52,832 nucleotides of DNA from an uncultured Spirochaetaceae bacterium (GTDB lineage: Bacteria; Spirochaetota; Spirochaetia; Sphaerochaetales; Sphaerochaetaceae), in NCBI GenBank assembly GCA_944389015.1, contig CALXKS010000046.1, positions 1 to 52,832 on the forward strand. The letters are read 5' to 3'. Position numbers and translations under genes: made by a program. Positions 15,684 through 25,444 of the stretch are shown here, piece after piece (within the stretch, counting starts at the first letter, position 1; each line of letters begins with the position of its first letter). The notes under the pieces are model-generated. The model was not told the origin of the DNA. It did no database searches and worked only from the letters and a program-made list of their open reading frames with translations.

Positions 15684-16904
15684 TCAATAAGCAGCGTTGA
15701 GCCACTCGATTCCATCAATCTGCACTGTGAAGTACGGAGCAGACTGGAATACAGACTCGTGGAATGCACCGTCGTATACAGCTTCCTCGGAATCTGCTGT
15801 GAAGTCACCATCAGTATCAAGAGCGAATGCATGTGTAAGCTCCTCGCCATTGACTGTGAATGTGCTTGTATCGAATACCTGGATTGTTCCGTCAGCAATA
15901 GCCTTCTCAACCTCTGCGATCTTCTCAGCTGTTCCAGGTGCTGCGATTGCTTCATTGAGCTGTGTCATGACGACAGCACCATCACCCATTCCCTTGCACC
16001 AGTCCTGAGGAATCTCTTCGCCATTGACATATGCCTTGATGGCCTCATAGAAGTAGATACCCCAGTCGATTCTTGTGGAGATGAGGGATGCGTTAGGAGC
16101 GATACCTGTCATGTCGTTGTTGTATCCGGTATGGAATACACCGCGTGACTGTGCAGCTGTTGCAGGAGTTGTGTTGTCAGAATGCTGGGAGATCATCACA
16201 CAGCCCTGATCAGCAAGAGCGAGAGCTGCATCGGACTCAGCTGTAGCATCTGACCATGATCCTACGAATGAAACCTTCATCGTAACAGATGGGCATACGG
16301 ATCTTGCACCGAGGAAATAGGATGTGAATCCTGAGATAACCTCTGCAAATGAGTAAGCACCTACGTATCCGATGACAGCCTCTTCCGGAGCGATTGTTCC
16401 CTCATCGATCATCTGCTGGAGCTTGAGACCTGCTACAACACCTGCGATGTATCTGCCTTCGAAGATATTCGCGAAAGCGTTACGGGTATTGTCTCTGCCG
16501 TCGAATGCCGATGCGCAGTTGGTGCAGCTGATGAACTCGATCTCTGGATAGTCATCAACGACCTCAAGCATGAAAGGCTCAAAACCGTAGCTGTTATTGA
16601 TGATGATCTGGCATCCTTCCTCAGCAGCTTCGATGTTGGCATCTCTGCATGTTGCATCCTCACCGATGTTGTACTTTGTCACCCACTCTACGTTGATGCC
16701 ATCTGCCTTGAGCATCTCTGTAGCCTCATCGCGGCCTCTGATGAAGTTGTAGGTGTATCCCTGATCGTTTTCATCACCAATGCAGAGAAGACCGACTCTA
16801 ACGGTATTGCTATCAGCTGGAGCTGCAGACTCGCTGCTGCCGCTGGCGAAAACAAAACCTGAAATCAGAGCCAGCACAATAAGAACGAACGAAATTTTCT
16901 TCAT
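15684..16904 (-). CDS. BMP/PnrA-type ABC transporter substrate-binding protein (nucleoside)
   Basis: 406 residues. The signal peptide MKKISFVLIVLALISGFVFA is cut probably after VFA, leaving a mature start SGSSESAAP. There is no cysteine lipobox, unlike PnrA/TmpC/Med lipoproteins of other spirochaetes, so anchoring differs. The fold family is supported by GDENDQGYTYNFIRGRDEA, NNSYGFEPF, and GYVGAYSFAEVISGFTSYFLG. Members bind purine nucleosides. It lies downstream of the ATPase and two permeases on the same strand, but separated from them by a terminator, with its own leader and a strong ribosome site (AAGGAG), consistent with higher expression of the binding protein. Confidence 0.9.
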   Translation of the reverse strand: MKKISFVLIVLALISGFVFASGSSESAAPADSNTVRVGLLCIGDENDQGYTYNFIRGRDEATEMLKADGINVEWVTKYNIGEDATCRDANIEAAEEGCQIIINNSYGFEPFMLEVVDDYPEIEFISCTNCASAFDGRDNTRNAFANIFEGRYIAGVVAGLKLQQMIDEGTIAPEEAVIGYVGAYSFAEVISGFTSYFLGARSVCPSVTMKVSFVGSWSDATAESDAALALADQGCVMISQHSDNTTPATAAQSRGVFHTGYNNDMTGIAPNASLISTRIDWGIYFYEAIKAYVNGEEIPQDWCKGMGDGAVVMTQLNEAIAAPGTAEKIAEVEKAIADGTIQVFDTSTFTVNGEELTHAFALDTDGDFTADSEEAVYDGAFHESVFQSAPYFTVQIDGIEWLNAAY

Positions 16905-16932
16905 ATGCTCTCCTTAAAAGTTTCACTATCAG

Positions 16933-16950
16933 GACGGAACGGATTCCGTC
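16933..16950 (-). promoter_or_regulatory. Hairpin in the leader of the BMP binding protein mRNA
   Basis: GACGGAA, loop of 4, TTCCGTC: a perfect 7-bp stem about 29 nt upstream of the ATG. It has no U-tail. It may stabilise the 5' end of the message or mark an attenuation point. Confidence 0.35.
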
Positions 16951-17002
16951 ATCTTCGACGAACAGACAATTGCAAACCTTTATGGCTATATTCTAGCACT
17001 AT

Positions 17003-17030
17003 AAAAAAGGACTGCATATCACAGCAGTCC
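17003..17030 (-). terminator. Intrinsic terminator after the nucleoside ABC permease genes
   Basis: Minus strand GGACTGC, loop of 8, GCAGTCC, then TTTTTT. It lies 8 nt beyond the stop of the last permease gene and upstream of the binding protein gene. The opposite strand also has a short U-run (17034-17038). Confidence 0.75.
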
Positions 17031-17037
17031 AGATTTT

Positions 17038-18021
17038 TCACCTCTCCTCCCTGAAATAATTGTTGCCAAGCGATGCAGGAGGCTGCTTATCGCGGCTGTT
17101 CTTCATGCTTGTGAGGATGAGAACGATTACTGTAACGATATATGGAAGGATCTTATAGATCTCTGTCGGGATGAATGGCACGGACACACGGAGGTACATG
17201 ATCATCATCGCACCGAAGAGGACGGATCCCCATATTGCATTCAGCGGTCTCCACATGCAGAAGATAACGAGAGCGACAGCAAGCCAGCCTACGCCGGAGA
17301 GACCCTCATGGTTCCAAACACACCCCGCTGTAGTCATGATGTATACCATGCCGCCGATTGCGGATATACCGCCGCCGATCGTCGTTGCAAGGTACTTGTA
17401 CTTAGCGACATTGATACCCGCAGCATCGGCTGTCGAGGGAGATTCTCCCACAGCTGAAAGATAGAGTCCGTACCGTGTCTTCTTCAGGAAGAGATACATG
17501 AGGACTGCAAGCACGACAGCAAGATAGAAGAACACCGTATGGGAGAATAATATGCTTCCGATGACAGGTATTCTTATCATGAAATCAGGGAAAATAGCCG
17601 CAGAGAATGCATCTTTGAGATCATTGCTCAGCGCTACATAGCCTTTCTCACTCACCCTCATGAACTCGCCTACGAACTGCCCTATTCCTGTGCCGAATAT
17701 CGAAAGTGCAAGGCCTGTAACATTCTGGTTGGCCCGGAGAGTGATTGTTATGAAGCTGTAGATCGCGGATGCCGCCATGCCTGCTGCGAAGGCTGCAAGT
17801 ATTGCAATAGTTATTGCAACAGGACCGCTGGCGGCTGTACCTACAGCTTTCTCATAATAGAAAGCACCAGCAAGGCCGAAAGCTCCTCCCATATACATGA
17901 TTCCCTCAACACCGAGATTGAGATTGCCGGACTTCTCGGTAAGGATCTCTCCGAGAGTTCCATACATGAGAACCGTCCCGAAGGTAACAGCAGCGACTAT
18001 CAGTGCAATCAGAGTTGTCAT
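17038..18021 (-). CDS. BMP-type nucleoside ABC transporter permease (second)
   Basis: 327 residues, about eight to nine membrane helices. The motif NLNLGVEGIMYMGG (about 33-46) is the family mark of the NupQ/BmpD-like permease subunit, and the GINVAKYKYLAT segment is the likely cytoplasmic coupling helix. It overlaps the upstream permease stop by 4 nt. It would form a heterodimeric channel with that protein, driven by the double ATPase. Confidence 0.9.
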   Translation of the reverse strand: MTTLIALIVAAVTFGTVLMYGTLGEILTEKSGNLNLGVEGIMYMGGAFGLAGAFYYEKAVGTAASGPVAITIAILAAFAAGMAASAIYSFITITLRANQNVTGLALSIFGTGIGQFVGEFMRVSEKGYVALSNDLKDAFSAAIFPDFMIRIPVIGSILFSHTVFFYLAVVLAVLMYLFLKKTRYGLYLSAVGESPSTADAAGINVAKYKYLATTIGGGISAIGGMVYIMTTAGCVWNHEGLSGVGWLAVALVIFCMWRPLNAIWGSVLFGAMMIMYLRVSVPFIPTEIYKILPYIVTVIVLILTSMKNSRDKQPPASLGNNYFREER

Positions 18022-19115
18022 GCTTTCACCTCCTTCTCCTTTTCTCCCTTACCGCGGATGATAAGCCTGTAGTTGATGAAGAATTCAGAGCTGAGCATGC
18101 AGAAAAGGAGGATACCCGTGATGATATCCGCAATCGAAGCAGGGATCTGCATCCTTGTCTGAAGCGTATTGGCTCCCTTCTCAAGAATTGCCAGCACCAT
18201 TGATATCGCAATCATGGCAAATGAATTGAGCTGTGAAAGCCATGCAACGGTTATCGAAGTGAAGCCGACACCATTCGCAACGCCCTTATAGAGCGTATAG
18301 TTGGCCCCAGATACGATTATGAACCCCACAAGTCCGCTTATCGCACCGGAAATGAACATCGTGCGCATCATAATCCATCCGACATTCATGCCCGCATAGC
18401 GTGCGGTATTGACAGAATCCCCTATGACAGCAATCTCATAGCCCTGCTTCGTCTTATTCATGTAAATATACATCAGAACGACGAGAATCAGGACGATTAT
18501 CCAGCCGCAGTTGACTCTGAAGACCTCAGGAAGCCTTGCTGCATCATTGAACATAGGAATAAGCTGCGAACCTTTTCTGCCTTCCCACGGACCACCCTGA
18601 AGCCATGCGACTATACCGATTGCGATATAGTTCATCATGAGGGTGAAAAGTGTCTCATTCGTGTTCCATTTCGCCTTGAAGAATGCGGGGATGAGAGCCC
18701 AGAGTCCTCCTGCGACAGCTGCTGACAGTCCCATGATTATGAGAAGAGGAACATGGGGGATCCTATTCACCCAGAACAGAGCGAAGTAGGAAGCAAAGAC
18801 AGCACCCATGGTAATCTGCCCCTCCGCCCCGATATTCCAGAACCTCATCTTGAAGCAGGGAGCTATTGCAAGAGCGCATCCCAGGAGCGGAATCGCGATC
18901 CTGACCGTCTGCCTTATATATATCGGTCTTGAGAGCGATCCATCGATTATGACGCCATATGCCGCTATAGGATTGCTTCCTGTAAGAAGGATCGGTATGC
19001 ACCCAAGTATCAGAGCAATGACAATGGATCCGAAACGTATCAGCCAGACTGTCCGCGGATTCATGTCGCTGCGTTTTGCAAGGCGTATCATAGGTATTCT
19101 GATTTCTCCGCTCAT
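18018..19115 (-). CDS. BMP-type nucleoside ABC transporter permease (first)
   Basis: 365 residues, about ten membrane helices. The motif FWNIGAEGQITMGA (about 96-109) is the NupP-like permease mark, and YAGMNVGWIMMRTMF the coupling segment. The start at 19115 is chosen because AAAGGAGG precedes it by 7 nt and its ATGA overlaps the ATPase stop; a longer reading would start inside the ATPase gene. Third component of the nucleoside importer. Confidence 0.9.
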   Translation of the reverse strand: MSGEIRIPMIRLAKRSDMNPRTVWLIRFGSIVIALILGCIPILLTGSNPIAAYGVIIDGSLSRPIYIRQTVRIAIPLLGCALAIAPCFKMRFWNIGAEGQITMGAVFASYFALFWVNRIPHVPLLIIMGLSAAVAGGLWALIPAFFKAKWNTNETLFTLMMNYIAIGIVAWLQGGPWEGRKGSQLIPMFNDAARLPEVFRVNCGWIIVLILVVLMYIYMNKTKQGYEIAVIGDSVNTARYAGMNVGWIMMRTMFISGAISGLVGFIIVSGANYTLYKGVANGVGFTSITVAWLSQLNSFAMIAISMVLAILEKGANTLQTRMQIPASIADIITGILLFCMLSSEFFINYRLIIRGKGEKEKEVKA

Positions 19116-20644
19116 CGCCCATCCTCCTTTGCAGTGAACTGAGTCATCATCAGCCCTATCTCCTCCTTCGTTGCCGTCCTGGCATCTGCAATCCCTGCGA
19201 CCTGCCCGCCGCATAGGACCACGATCCTGTCAGCAAGCTCAAGAAGCACATCGAGATCCTCTCCAACGTAGATAACGGCAACACCCTTCATCTTCTGCTC
19301 CGTAAGGAGATTATAGATTGTATAAGATGTGTTGATGTCGAGGCCACGCACCGCATATGCTGTCATCAGAACTGCAGGCTCGCTTGATATCTCACGTCCG
19401 ACAAGAACCTTCTGGACATTGCCGCCGGACAGTCTCCGGACAGGATAGTCAACACCGGGGGTGACAACCTCCAGCTCTTCCAGTATCCGCCCTGCAAGTG
19501 CTTCAGGCTCCCTTCTGCGTATCAAAGCACCCTTCCCGGCCTTCCAGGAGCGGAGGAGCATGTTGCCTGTCATTCCCATCGATCCGACGAGGCCCATTCC
19601 GAGCCTGTCCTCTGGGACGAAGGCCATGCCGACGCCGGTCTGGCGGATCTTCATCGGGGATTTGCCGACGAGCTCGATCTCCTTCCCGCTGTCATCTATG
19701 AATCTTACGCTGCCGCTCTTCACTGGATAAAGCCCGGTGATTGCCTCAAGAAGCTCCTTCTGCCCAGAGCCTGAGATACCCGCAACTCCGAGTATCTCCC
19801 CTGTATATGCCGTGAATGAAACGGAATCGAGCTTTGTTATGCCTTCATCATCGATGCATGTGAGACCTTCAACTATGAGTTTCTTCTTCGGATCATCATA
19901 CTTGGGCCGATCGATATTCAATGAGACGGCATGTCCTACCATCATATCGGTAAGGGCCTGAGGATTGGTCTCTGCTGTATTCACAGTGCCTATATATCTG
20001 CCCTTCCTGAGAACAGCAACCTTATCAGAAACCTCCATTACCTCATGAAGCTTATGGGTTATGATCACAATAGCCTTGCCATCATCCTTCATGTTCCTGA
20101 GGATCCTGAAAAGCTTCTGGGTCTCCTGCGGAGTGAGAACGGCGGTCGGCTCATCAAGTATCAGGACATCAGCTCCGCGATAGAGAACCTTGATGATCTC
20201 AACAGTCTGCTTCTGGGAAACAGACATATCATAGACCTTCTTTGCAGGATCGACATCAAAGCCATAGCGGCTGCAGATCTCCTTGACTCTGGCACCAGTC
20301 TCCTTCAGGTCCATCTTCTCCTCATTCAGACCGAGGATGATGTTCTCTGCCGCAGAGAATACCTCAATAAGCTTATAGTGCTGATGGATCATTCCGATAC
20401 CATATTCAAACGCTTCCCTCGGGGAATGGATGTAGATCCGGTTTCCCTCTTTGTATATCTCGCCTTCATCAGGCTGGTAGATACCTGAAAGCATATTCAT
20501 CAGGGTGGTTTTGCCACTGCCATTCTCTCCAAGCAGAGCCAGGATCTCACCCCTGCGTATCGTCAGATCTATGCTGTCATTTGCTACGACCTGTCCGAAA
20601 CGCTTTGTTATGCCTCGCATCTCAATTGCAGCGTTGTGTTCCAA
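19112..20644 (-). CDS. Nucleoside ABC transporter double ATP-binding protein
   Basis: 510 residues with two ABC cassettes. First cassette: Walker A GENGSGKTT (39-47), signature-like MSVSQKQ, Walker B VLILDEPTA. Second cassette: degenerate Walker A GISGSGQKE, signature LSGGNVQK, and a Walker B region reading LMTAYAVRGLD. This layout matches NupO/BmpE and RbsA-type ATPases. The start is TTG with a GAGGT ribosome site; an ATG eight codons later lacks one. First gene of the transporter operon. Confidence 0.92.
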   Translation of the reverse strand: MEHNAAIEMRGITKRFGQVVANDSIDLTIRRGEILALLGENGSGKTTLMNMLSGIYQPDEGEIYKEGNRIYIHSPREAFEYGIGMIHQHYKLIEVFSAAENIILGLNEEKMDLKETGARVKEICSRYGFDVDPAKKVYDMSVSQKQTVEIIKVLYRGADVLILDEPTAVLTPQETQKLFRILRNMKDDGKAIVIITHKLHEVMEVSDKVAVLRKGRYIGTVNTAETNPQALTDMMVGHAVSLNIDRPKYDDPKKKLIVEGLTCIDDEGITKLDSVSFTAYTGEILGVAGISGSGQKELLEAITGLYPVKSGSVRFIDDSGKEIELVGKSPMKIRQTGVGMAFVPEDRLGMGLVGSMGMTGNMLLRSWKAGKGALIRRREPEALAGRILEELEVVTPGVDYPVRRLSGGNVQKVLVGREISSEPAVLMTAYAVRGLDINTSYTIYNLLTEQKMKGVAVIYVGEDLDVLLELADRIVVLCGGQVAGIADARTATKEEIGLMMTQFTAKEDGR

Positions 20645-20717
20645 TAGCGTACCTCTTGTATTCCAATATTAACACAAGATGAAAAAGCTGAGGAAGTTTG
20701 TCAGACGAAAAAACTCT

Positions 20718-21824
20718 TTAGCTGATTACCATTGAGAAAAGAGCCAGTATGGCAAGCAAAGCGAAATCAAGCATGAGGAAGAATACTATATACATCCCTT
20801 TTCTGCCCTCGGTCCTCCTGAAATAGAACTTCAGGGAAATAAGGGAAGCAAGGGATGCTATAGGTGTTCCGAGACCTCCTATATCAGTTCCGATGAGAAC
20901 CCCTTCAAAGCTATCTGTGAATGAAGAGAGGAGTATCGCGGCAGGGACATTGCTTATGATCTGCGAGACAGCGGCAGACACTGCAATAGGATGATCCTTC
21001 ATCGGCGATGAGATAAGATTCCTTACAGCTTCAATGCTCCGGAGGTTCTCGCTGAATATGAAGAATGCCACAAAGGTCATGAGAAGAATGCAATCTATGC
21101 GCCTGAGGATCTTTCTGTCGAATGCAAGCATGAAAGCAAGTTCTGCGATGAAAAGGACCTGCCAGCTTATGACCCTGAATACCGAGAGCATAGCCAGAAG
21201 AAGGAAGGCAAGATATATTGCAGTTCTATGCTTATCCATGCGTCTTACCTTCCTTGTCTCCTTCTCCACATCTCCGCGCTTCCACAGGAAAAGCCTGAAT
21301 GAGATCAATATGAGAAGGGCTGATGCCACTGAATACGGCAGGATGGTCCTGAAGAAATCACCTGCACTGACTCCGAAGAATGAGCAGATATAGAGATTCT
21401 GGGGATTGCCGACAGGTGTTGTCATTGAACCTAGGTTCGCGGCTATTGTTTCCAGGACAACAAGCTTTATCATATATGACTCGTCTGCCCTCTCCCTATC
21501 AAGAAGCATCATGGAGAATGGAACGAACATTATCAGGGAAACATCATTGGTGAAGAGCATCGATGCAAAGAATACAACAGCAACAAGCATCAGAGAGAGC
21601 ATCCTCATGTCTGAAGCACGCTTCATAAGCATGCCTGCTGCTGCATCGAAGAGGCCGGAGACCTTCAGACCTTCCGAAACACCCATAAGGGAGAAAAGCA
21701 GGGCAAGCGTCCTGAAATCAATGGCTTCAAGCCACCGGATGGATGGCGGATTGAAGAATGCTGGCACAAGAGCAGCCACAGCAGCAATAACGAATACAGA
21801 TTCTCTTCTGATGAAATCCCACAT
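20718..21824 (-). CDS. SLC13/ArsB-like ion transporter (second)
   Basis: 368 residues with about ten membrane spans and the loop TTPVGNPQNLYICSFFGVSAGDFF, the same pattern as the permease at 6282-7358. A second GTDIGGLGTPIASLASL segment near the end mirrors it, as in inverted-repeat transporters of this superfamily. Substrate unknown. I set the start at 21824 rather than 17 codons upstream because a promoter (TTGATG, 17 bp, TATTAT) lies inside the longer reading and GGGGA precedes this ATG. Confidence 0.75.
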   Translation of the reverse strand: MWDFIRRESVFVIAAVAALVPAFFNPPSIRWLEAIDFRTLALLFSLMGVSEGLKVSGLFDAAAGMLMKRASDMRMLSLMLVAVVFFASMLFTNDVSLIMFVPFSMMLLDRERADESYMIKLVVLETIAANLGSMTTPVGNPQNLYICSFFGVSAGDFFRTILPYSVASALLILISFRLFLWKRGDVEKETRKVRRMDKHRTAIYLAFLLLAMLSVFRVISWQVLFIAELAFMLAFDRKILRRIDCILLMTFVAFFIFSENLRSIEAVRNLISSPMKDHPIAVSAAVSQIISNVPAAILLSSFTDSFEGVLIGTDIGGLGTPIASLASLISLKFYFRRTEGRKGMYIVFFLMLDFALLAILALFSMVIS

Positions 21825-21840
21825 AACAGTTCCCCGTGCG

Positions 21841-21869
21841 ATAATATCCCTCCTCTGGTTTTTCATCAA
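21841..21869 (-). promoter_or_regulatory. Promoter of the second SLC13-like permease
   Basis: TTGATG (21869-21864) and TATTAT (21846-21841) with a 17-bp spacer. It predicts a leader of about 10 nt carrying GGGGA ahead of the ATG at 21824. Confidence 0.5.
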
Positions 21870-21927
21870 TCGCAAAATTACCCAATTCCACGATTCTGGG
21901 TATCTTTTCTGAGAGGAAGAAAATCTG

Positions 21928-21933
21928 TATAAT
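21928..21933 (+). promoter_or_regulatory. -10 box of pyruvate kinase
   Basis: Perfect TATAAT. It overlaps an in-frame ATG at 21932, which therefore cannot be the translation start; a recognisable -35 is weak. Confidence 0.55.
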
Positions 21934-21955
21934 GCCGGCTGAAAGAAGGACAGAC

Positions 21956-23371
21956 ATGAGGAAAACTAAAATAATCTGCACCCTGGGTCCGGCTGTTGAG
22001 TCCGACGAGATGGTTGAGAAGCTTATCCAGAACGGGATGGATGCCGCAAGGCTTAATTTCTCCCATGGATCACATGAAGAGCACAGAACTAGGATAGAAC
22101 GAGTACGGCGCGTTGCTGAGAAGCTTGGAACGAATATACCTGTTATTCTGGATACAAAAGGCCCCGAGATCAGGACAAGGGAATTCAGGGACGGATCGGC
22201 AGTGCTCACTGAAGGCTCTGAGTTCGTGCTGTCAGCAGATCCTGACAGAATCGGAGATGAGACCGGTGTATCCATCACCTATCCATACCTCGCGGAGGAT
22301 GTCGAGGAAGGGACTGGGATACTGATAGATGACGGGCTGTGCTCACTGACAGTAACCGCAATCAACGGCAGCGATGTGGTATGCCGTGTGAACAATACAT
22401 CAAGGATCTCAAACCACAAGTCGATAAATGTCCCCGGTGTCGATATAGATCAGCCATTCATCTCCGCCGCAGACAGGTCAGATATCCTCTTCGGCATCGA
22501 GGAAGATGTCGATTATATCTCAACTTCATTCGTAAGGACTGCCGATGACATCAGGAAGATGAGAAAGCTTCTGAACGTAAACGGCGGTGAGAAGATAAAG
22601 ATAATCGCGAAAATAGAATGCAGAAGCGGCATCGACAATCTCCGTGAGATCATAAATGAGGCGGATGGGATCATGGTTGCCCGTGGAGACATGGGGGTTG
22701 AGATTCCCTTCAAGGAGCTTCCCGTCATCCAGAAGATGATGATTTCCGAATGCACTAAGGCCGGCAAGATTGTCGTAACCGCGACACAGATGCTTGAATC
22801 AATGACAAAGAATTCCAGACCGACAAGGGCTGAAGTCTCAGATGTCGCAAATGCCATATTCGATGGAACTACCTGTACGATGCTCAGCGGAGAGACCGCT
22901 GCCGGCAGATACCCTATCGAAGCTGTAAGGACGATGGCAGAGATCGCAGAGTATACGGAGAATCAGATTGATTACAGAAAACGCTATTTCGAGAATCAGG
23001 CAAACGTTTCCCTCGATATCCCGGGCACGATATCAAGTGCAGCGGTAGAAGCCTCATTCACGCTCAATGCGAAAGCGATAATCTGCATGACTGCGACAGG
23101 AAGAACAGGGTGGCTGACCTCATCATGCAGACCAGCATGCCCGATCATAGCCTGCGTAACGGACAGGAAAGCCGTCAGACAGCTCAGGCTGGCATACGGA
23201 GTAACCCCGCTTCTCGCGGATTTCACAGAAGACAAAGAGCAGATGAGGGAACAGTCACTGAGACTTGCCATGGAATCAGGAGTCGTAAGGAAAGACGATC
23301 TGGCTGTGATAATCACAGGATCTCTTCCTGGCTTCCAATATGCTGATTCAATGCAGATCTCGAAGATATGA
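21956..23371 (+). CDS. pyk: Pyruvate kinase
   Basis: 471 residues, normal length. Makes ATP and pyruvate from phosphoenolpyruvate in glycolysis. Visible motifs: N-terminal RKTKIICTLGPA, RLNFSHGSHEEH, DTKGPEIRT, the metal and phosphate site KIIAKIECRSGIDN, GIMVARGDMGVEIPF, TATQMLESM and NAIFDGTTCTMLSGETAAGRYP. The C-terminal regulatory domain (about 345-471) is complete. The start follows an AAGAAGGA ribosome site. Transcribed divergently from the SLC13-like permease. Confidence 0.96.
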   Translation: MRKTKIICTLGPAVESDEMVEKLIQNGMDAARLNFSHGSHEEHRTRIERVRRVAEKLGTNIPVILDTKGPEIRTREFRDGSAVLTEGSEFVLSADPDRIGDETGVSITYPYLAEDVEEGTGILIDDGLCSLTVTAINGSDVVCRVNNTSRISNHKSINVPGVDIDQPFISAADRSDILFGIEEDVDYISTSFVRTADDIRKMRKLLNVNGGEKIKIIAKIECRSGIDNLREIINEADGIMVARGDMGVEIPFKELPVIQKMMISECTKAGKIVVTATQMLESMTKNSRPTRAEVSDVANAIFDGTTCTMLSGETAAGRYPIEAVRTMAEIAEYTENQIDYRKRYFENQANVSLDIPGTISSAAVEASFTLNAKAIICMTATGRTGWLTSSCRPACPIIACVTDRKAVRQLRLAYGVTPLLADFTEDKEQMREQSLRLAMESGVVRKDDLAVIITGSLPGFQYADSMQISKI

Positions 23372-23377
23372 TGATCT

Positions 23378-23397
23378 TCCTCCGGTACTCCGGAGGA
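23378..23397. terminator. Bidirectional hairpin between pyk and the MATE gene
   Basis: TCCTCCGG, loop TACT, CCGGAGGA: a perfect 8-bp stem starting 6 nt after the pyk stop and ending at the MATE stop codon. No long U-tract is present on either side. Confidence 0.55.
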
Positions 23398-24762
23398 TTA
23401 TCTTCCGTTCTCCATCGCCTTCAGCTCTGGCATCACGATATGACGCATCGTGAAATAGGATGCGCATCCTCCGATGACATTGCTTATCGGCTCGGCAAGC
23501 ATTACGCCATTGATACCGAAGAAATACGGGAGGATTATCGTAAGGGGAACTACGATGATGACCTTCCTGAAAAGGGAGAAGAATACAGCCTGCTTCGCCT
23601 TGCCAAGCGCAACAAAGGTCTGCTGCCCTGATGTCTGGAGCGCCATGAATATGAAGCCGAAGAAATATATCCTCAGTGCCGAGACAGAAGCATCAAGCAT
23701 TGCCTCGTCCTGGGTAAAGAACATAGCCATTGCACGCGGGAAAGCAAGCACGATGATCCATACAATCATCGCGTAAGCGAAGATGAATATCAGGGTCCAG
23801 TCGCTGGCTTTTCTGGTCCTTATACCATCCTTTGCACCATAATTGAAGCTCATTACAGGAGTAGCTCCGCCTCCGATTCCATTGATGAATGTATTGTAGA
23901 TCTCACGCACGGAGTTGAGGATCGTCATAACACCGACATAGAGATCGCCGCCCCAGATGAATGCGCACTTATTGCAGACAAGCTGGACAAGAGAGTTCGT
24001 AGCTCCCATGGTGAAACCGCTCATGCCAAGTGCGATGATCTTTCTGCAGCGCCCCCACTCAAGCTTCATGTCAGCAAAACGCAATTTGAGCTCAACATTC
24101 CTGCCGCACAGGAAGGAAACGGCGAATATGCACGAAACAGTCTGGCTGAATACCGTTGCGATGGCAGCACCCTTCACGCCCATACCGAGCACGAAGATGA
24201 ATATAGGGTCAAAAACGATGTTAATCACAGCTCCTATAAGCACTGTGACCATACCGATGGTCGCGAATCCCTGGCTGTTTATGAATGCATTCATGCTGAG
24301 AGTCACAAGCACCGGAATCGTTCCAAGAGAGTAGATTATGAGATAGTCGCGCGCATATGGATATGTAGCGTCGCTTGCACCGAATGCATACAGAATCGGA
24401 CGGTGGAACAGGAGAACGATAGTCATCAGCACAGCCCCTGTGACTACAGAGAGCATGAAGGAATTCCCCATCACAAGAGATGCTTCCCTCTCATCCTTCC
24501 TTCCCCTTGCCATTGCGCAGAGCGGTGCGCCTCCATTCGAGCCGAAGAGCTTCGCGAATGCGCTTATCAGGGATATAACGGGAAAGCAAAGTCCAAGCCC
24601 AGTAAGCGCCATCGACCCGTTCTCTGCCAGATGGCCGATATAGATCCTATCGACAATATTATAAAGAAGGTTGACCAGTTCAGCGATGATCAGAGGAAAT
24701 GAGACCCTGAGGATAAGAGAGGAAACATTCCCTTTGGAAAAATCTGCCTGATGAACCTTCAT
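23398..24762 (-). CDS. MATE family efflux transporter
   Basis: 454 residues with twelve predicted membrane helices in two related halves, the usual MATE/NorM arrangement. Visible: IVDRIYIGHL in helix 2, LFGSNGGAPLCAMARG, and the second-half counterpart GGGATPVMSFNYGA. Family members exchange cations for drugs or metabolites; the substrate is not predictable. The start at 24762 follows AAAAGGGG; an ATG ten codons upstream has no ribosome site. Confidence 0.9.
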   Translation of the reverse strand: MKVHQADFSKGNVSSLILRVSFPLIIAELVNLLYNIVDRIYIGHLAENGSMALTGLGLCFPVISLISAFAKLFGSNGGAPLCAMARGRKDEREASLVMGNSFMLSVVTGAVLMTIVLLFHRPILYAFGASDATYPYARDYLIIYSLGTIPVLVTLSMNAFINSQGFATIGMVTVLIGAVINIVFDPIFIFVLGMGVKGAAIATVFSQTVSCIFAVSFLCGRNVELKLRFADMKLEWGRCRKIIALGMSGFTMGATNSLVQLVCNKCAFIWGGDLYVGVMTILNSVREIYNTFINGIGGGATPVMSFNYGAKDGIRTRKASDWTLIFIFAYAMIVWIIVLAFPRAMAMFFTQDEAMLDASVSALRIYFFGFIFMALQTSGQQTFVALGKAKQAVFFSLFRKVIIVVPLTIILPYFFGINGVMLAEPISNVIGGCASYFTMRHIVMPELKAMENGR

Positions 24763-24925
24763 ACAAAACCCCTTTTCCACGATTATATCCAATCTCGGAT
24801 ATCCTCAACAATATAAAGAGAAAAAGAATATTGCATTATCGGAGATGAAAACAGCAGAAGATATCCATGACAAAAATCCCAGGAAAACAATTCCCACTCA
24901 ATTATTCCACCATATCATACGCTAT

Positions 24926-25195
24926 CTATGGTGCTCGTGAAATGGATAATGCATTTGCAGATATCAGTTCCAGCAGTCTTTTGCGCCTGTCATGTACATT
25001 CAGGGAATTGTTCTCATTGGTATCATCAACGACATCGACGACATTTGTACTTTGCTTAGTGCCATTGCCGTTCCTTCCATAGAGTTGCCCAACAAGTAAT
25101 ATGTATTTCTCAGAAGGCTTAAGAACAAGGGAAATGCTTTTCTCATAGACCTTGTATTCAGGTTTCGGATTCCCATCGACCTTGCACGTATTCAA
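24926..25195 (-). pseudogene. Possible remnant of an unidentified gene
   Basis: An open frame of about 90 codons directly after a TAG, with only a TTG as possible start. The translation looks protein-like (for example LKPSEKYILLVGQLYGR and DRRKRLLELISANAL) but I cannot assign it. A second frame upstream begins ATG and reads MLEIEYVQGRWESET before stopping, as if a frameshift separated the parts. It may be a decayed accessory gene or chance. Confidence 0.3.
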
Positions 25196-25355
25196 TTTCT
25201 AACATACGACCTGTTGAAGCAACTTCTCATAATATAAAGAATTTCTGATAAAATTGAAGTCACATCTCACAGATCAGAAGGAAGCTGATGGATGGAGTCC
25301 GGTTTTGACATATAAGTGCAATGTTCTGCATGATTGACTCTTTTCCGGCTATTAT

Positions 25356-25418
25356 ACTTATAAAAAATATTTATAAGTTTGATAATTTTCCTTTTCACTT
25401 ATCAAATTTTTTGATAAG
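25356..25418 (+). promoter_or_regulatory. Two inverted repeats upstream of the AAA ATPase
   Basis: ACTTATAAA, 5 nt, TTTATAAGT (25356-25378) and CTTATCAAA, 3 nt, TTTGATAAG (25398-25418). TTTGATAA also occurs singly at 25378-25385. All arms are variants of one TTT(G/A)ATAAG unit, so they look like operator sites for one dimeric regulator. Confidence 0.55.
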
Positions 25419-25444
25419 CTTGCAGATATCAAGGAGACCATGCC

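Larger units (their letters stand above)
24763..25444. other. AT-richer intergenic stretch between MATE and the AAA ATPase
   Basis: 682 bp without a convincing intact gene. It holds a possible gene remnant on the minus strand (24926-25195) and, near its right end, two inverted repeats with AT-rich DNA that probably control the ATPase gene. Base composition is lower in GC than the flanks. No tRNA or terminator recognised. Confidence 0.5.
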
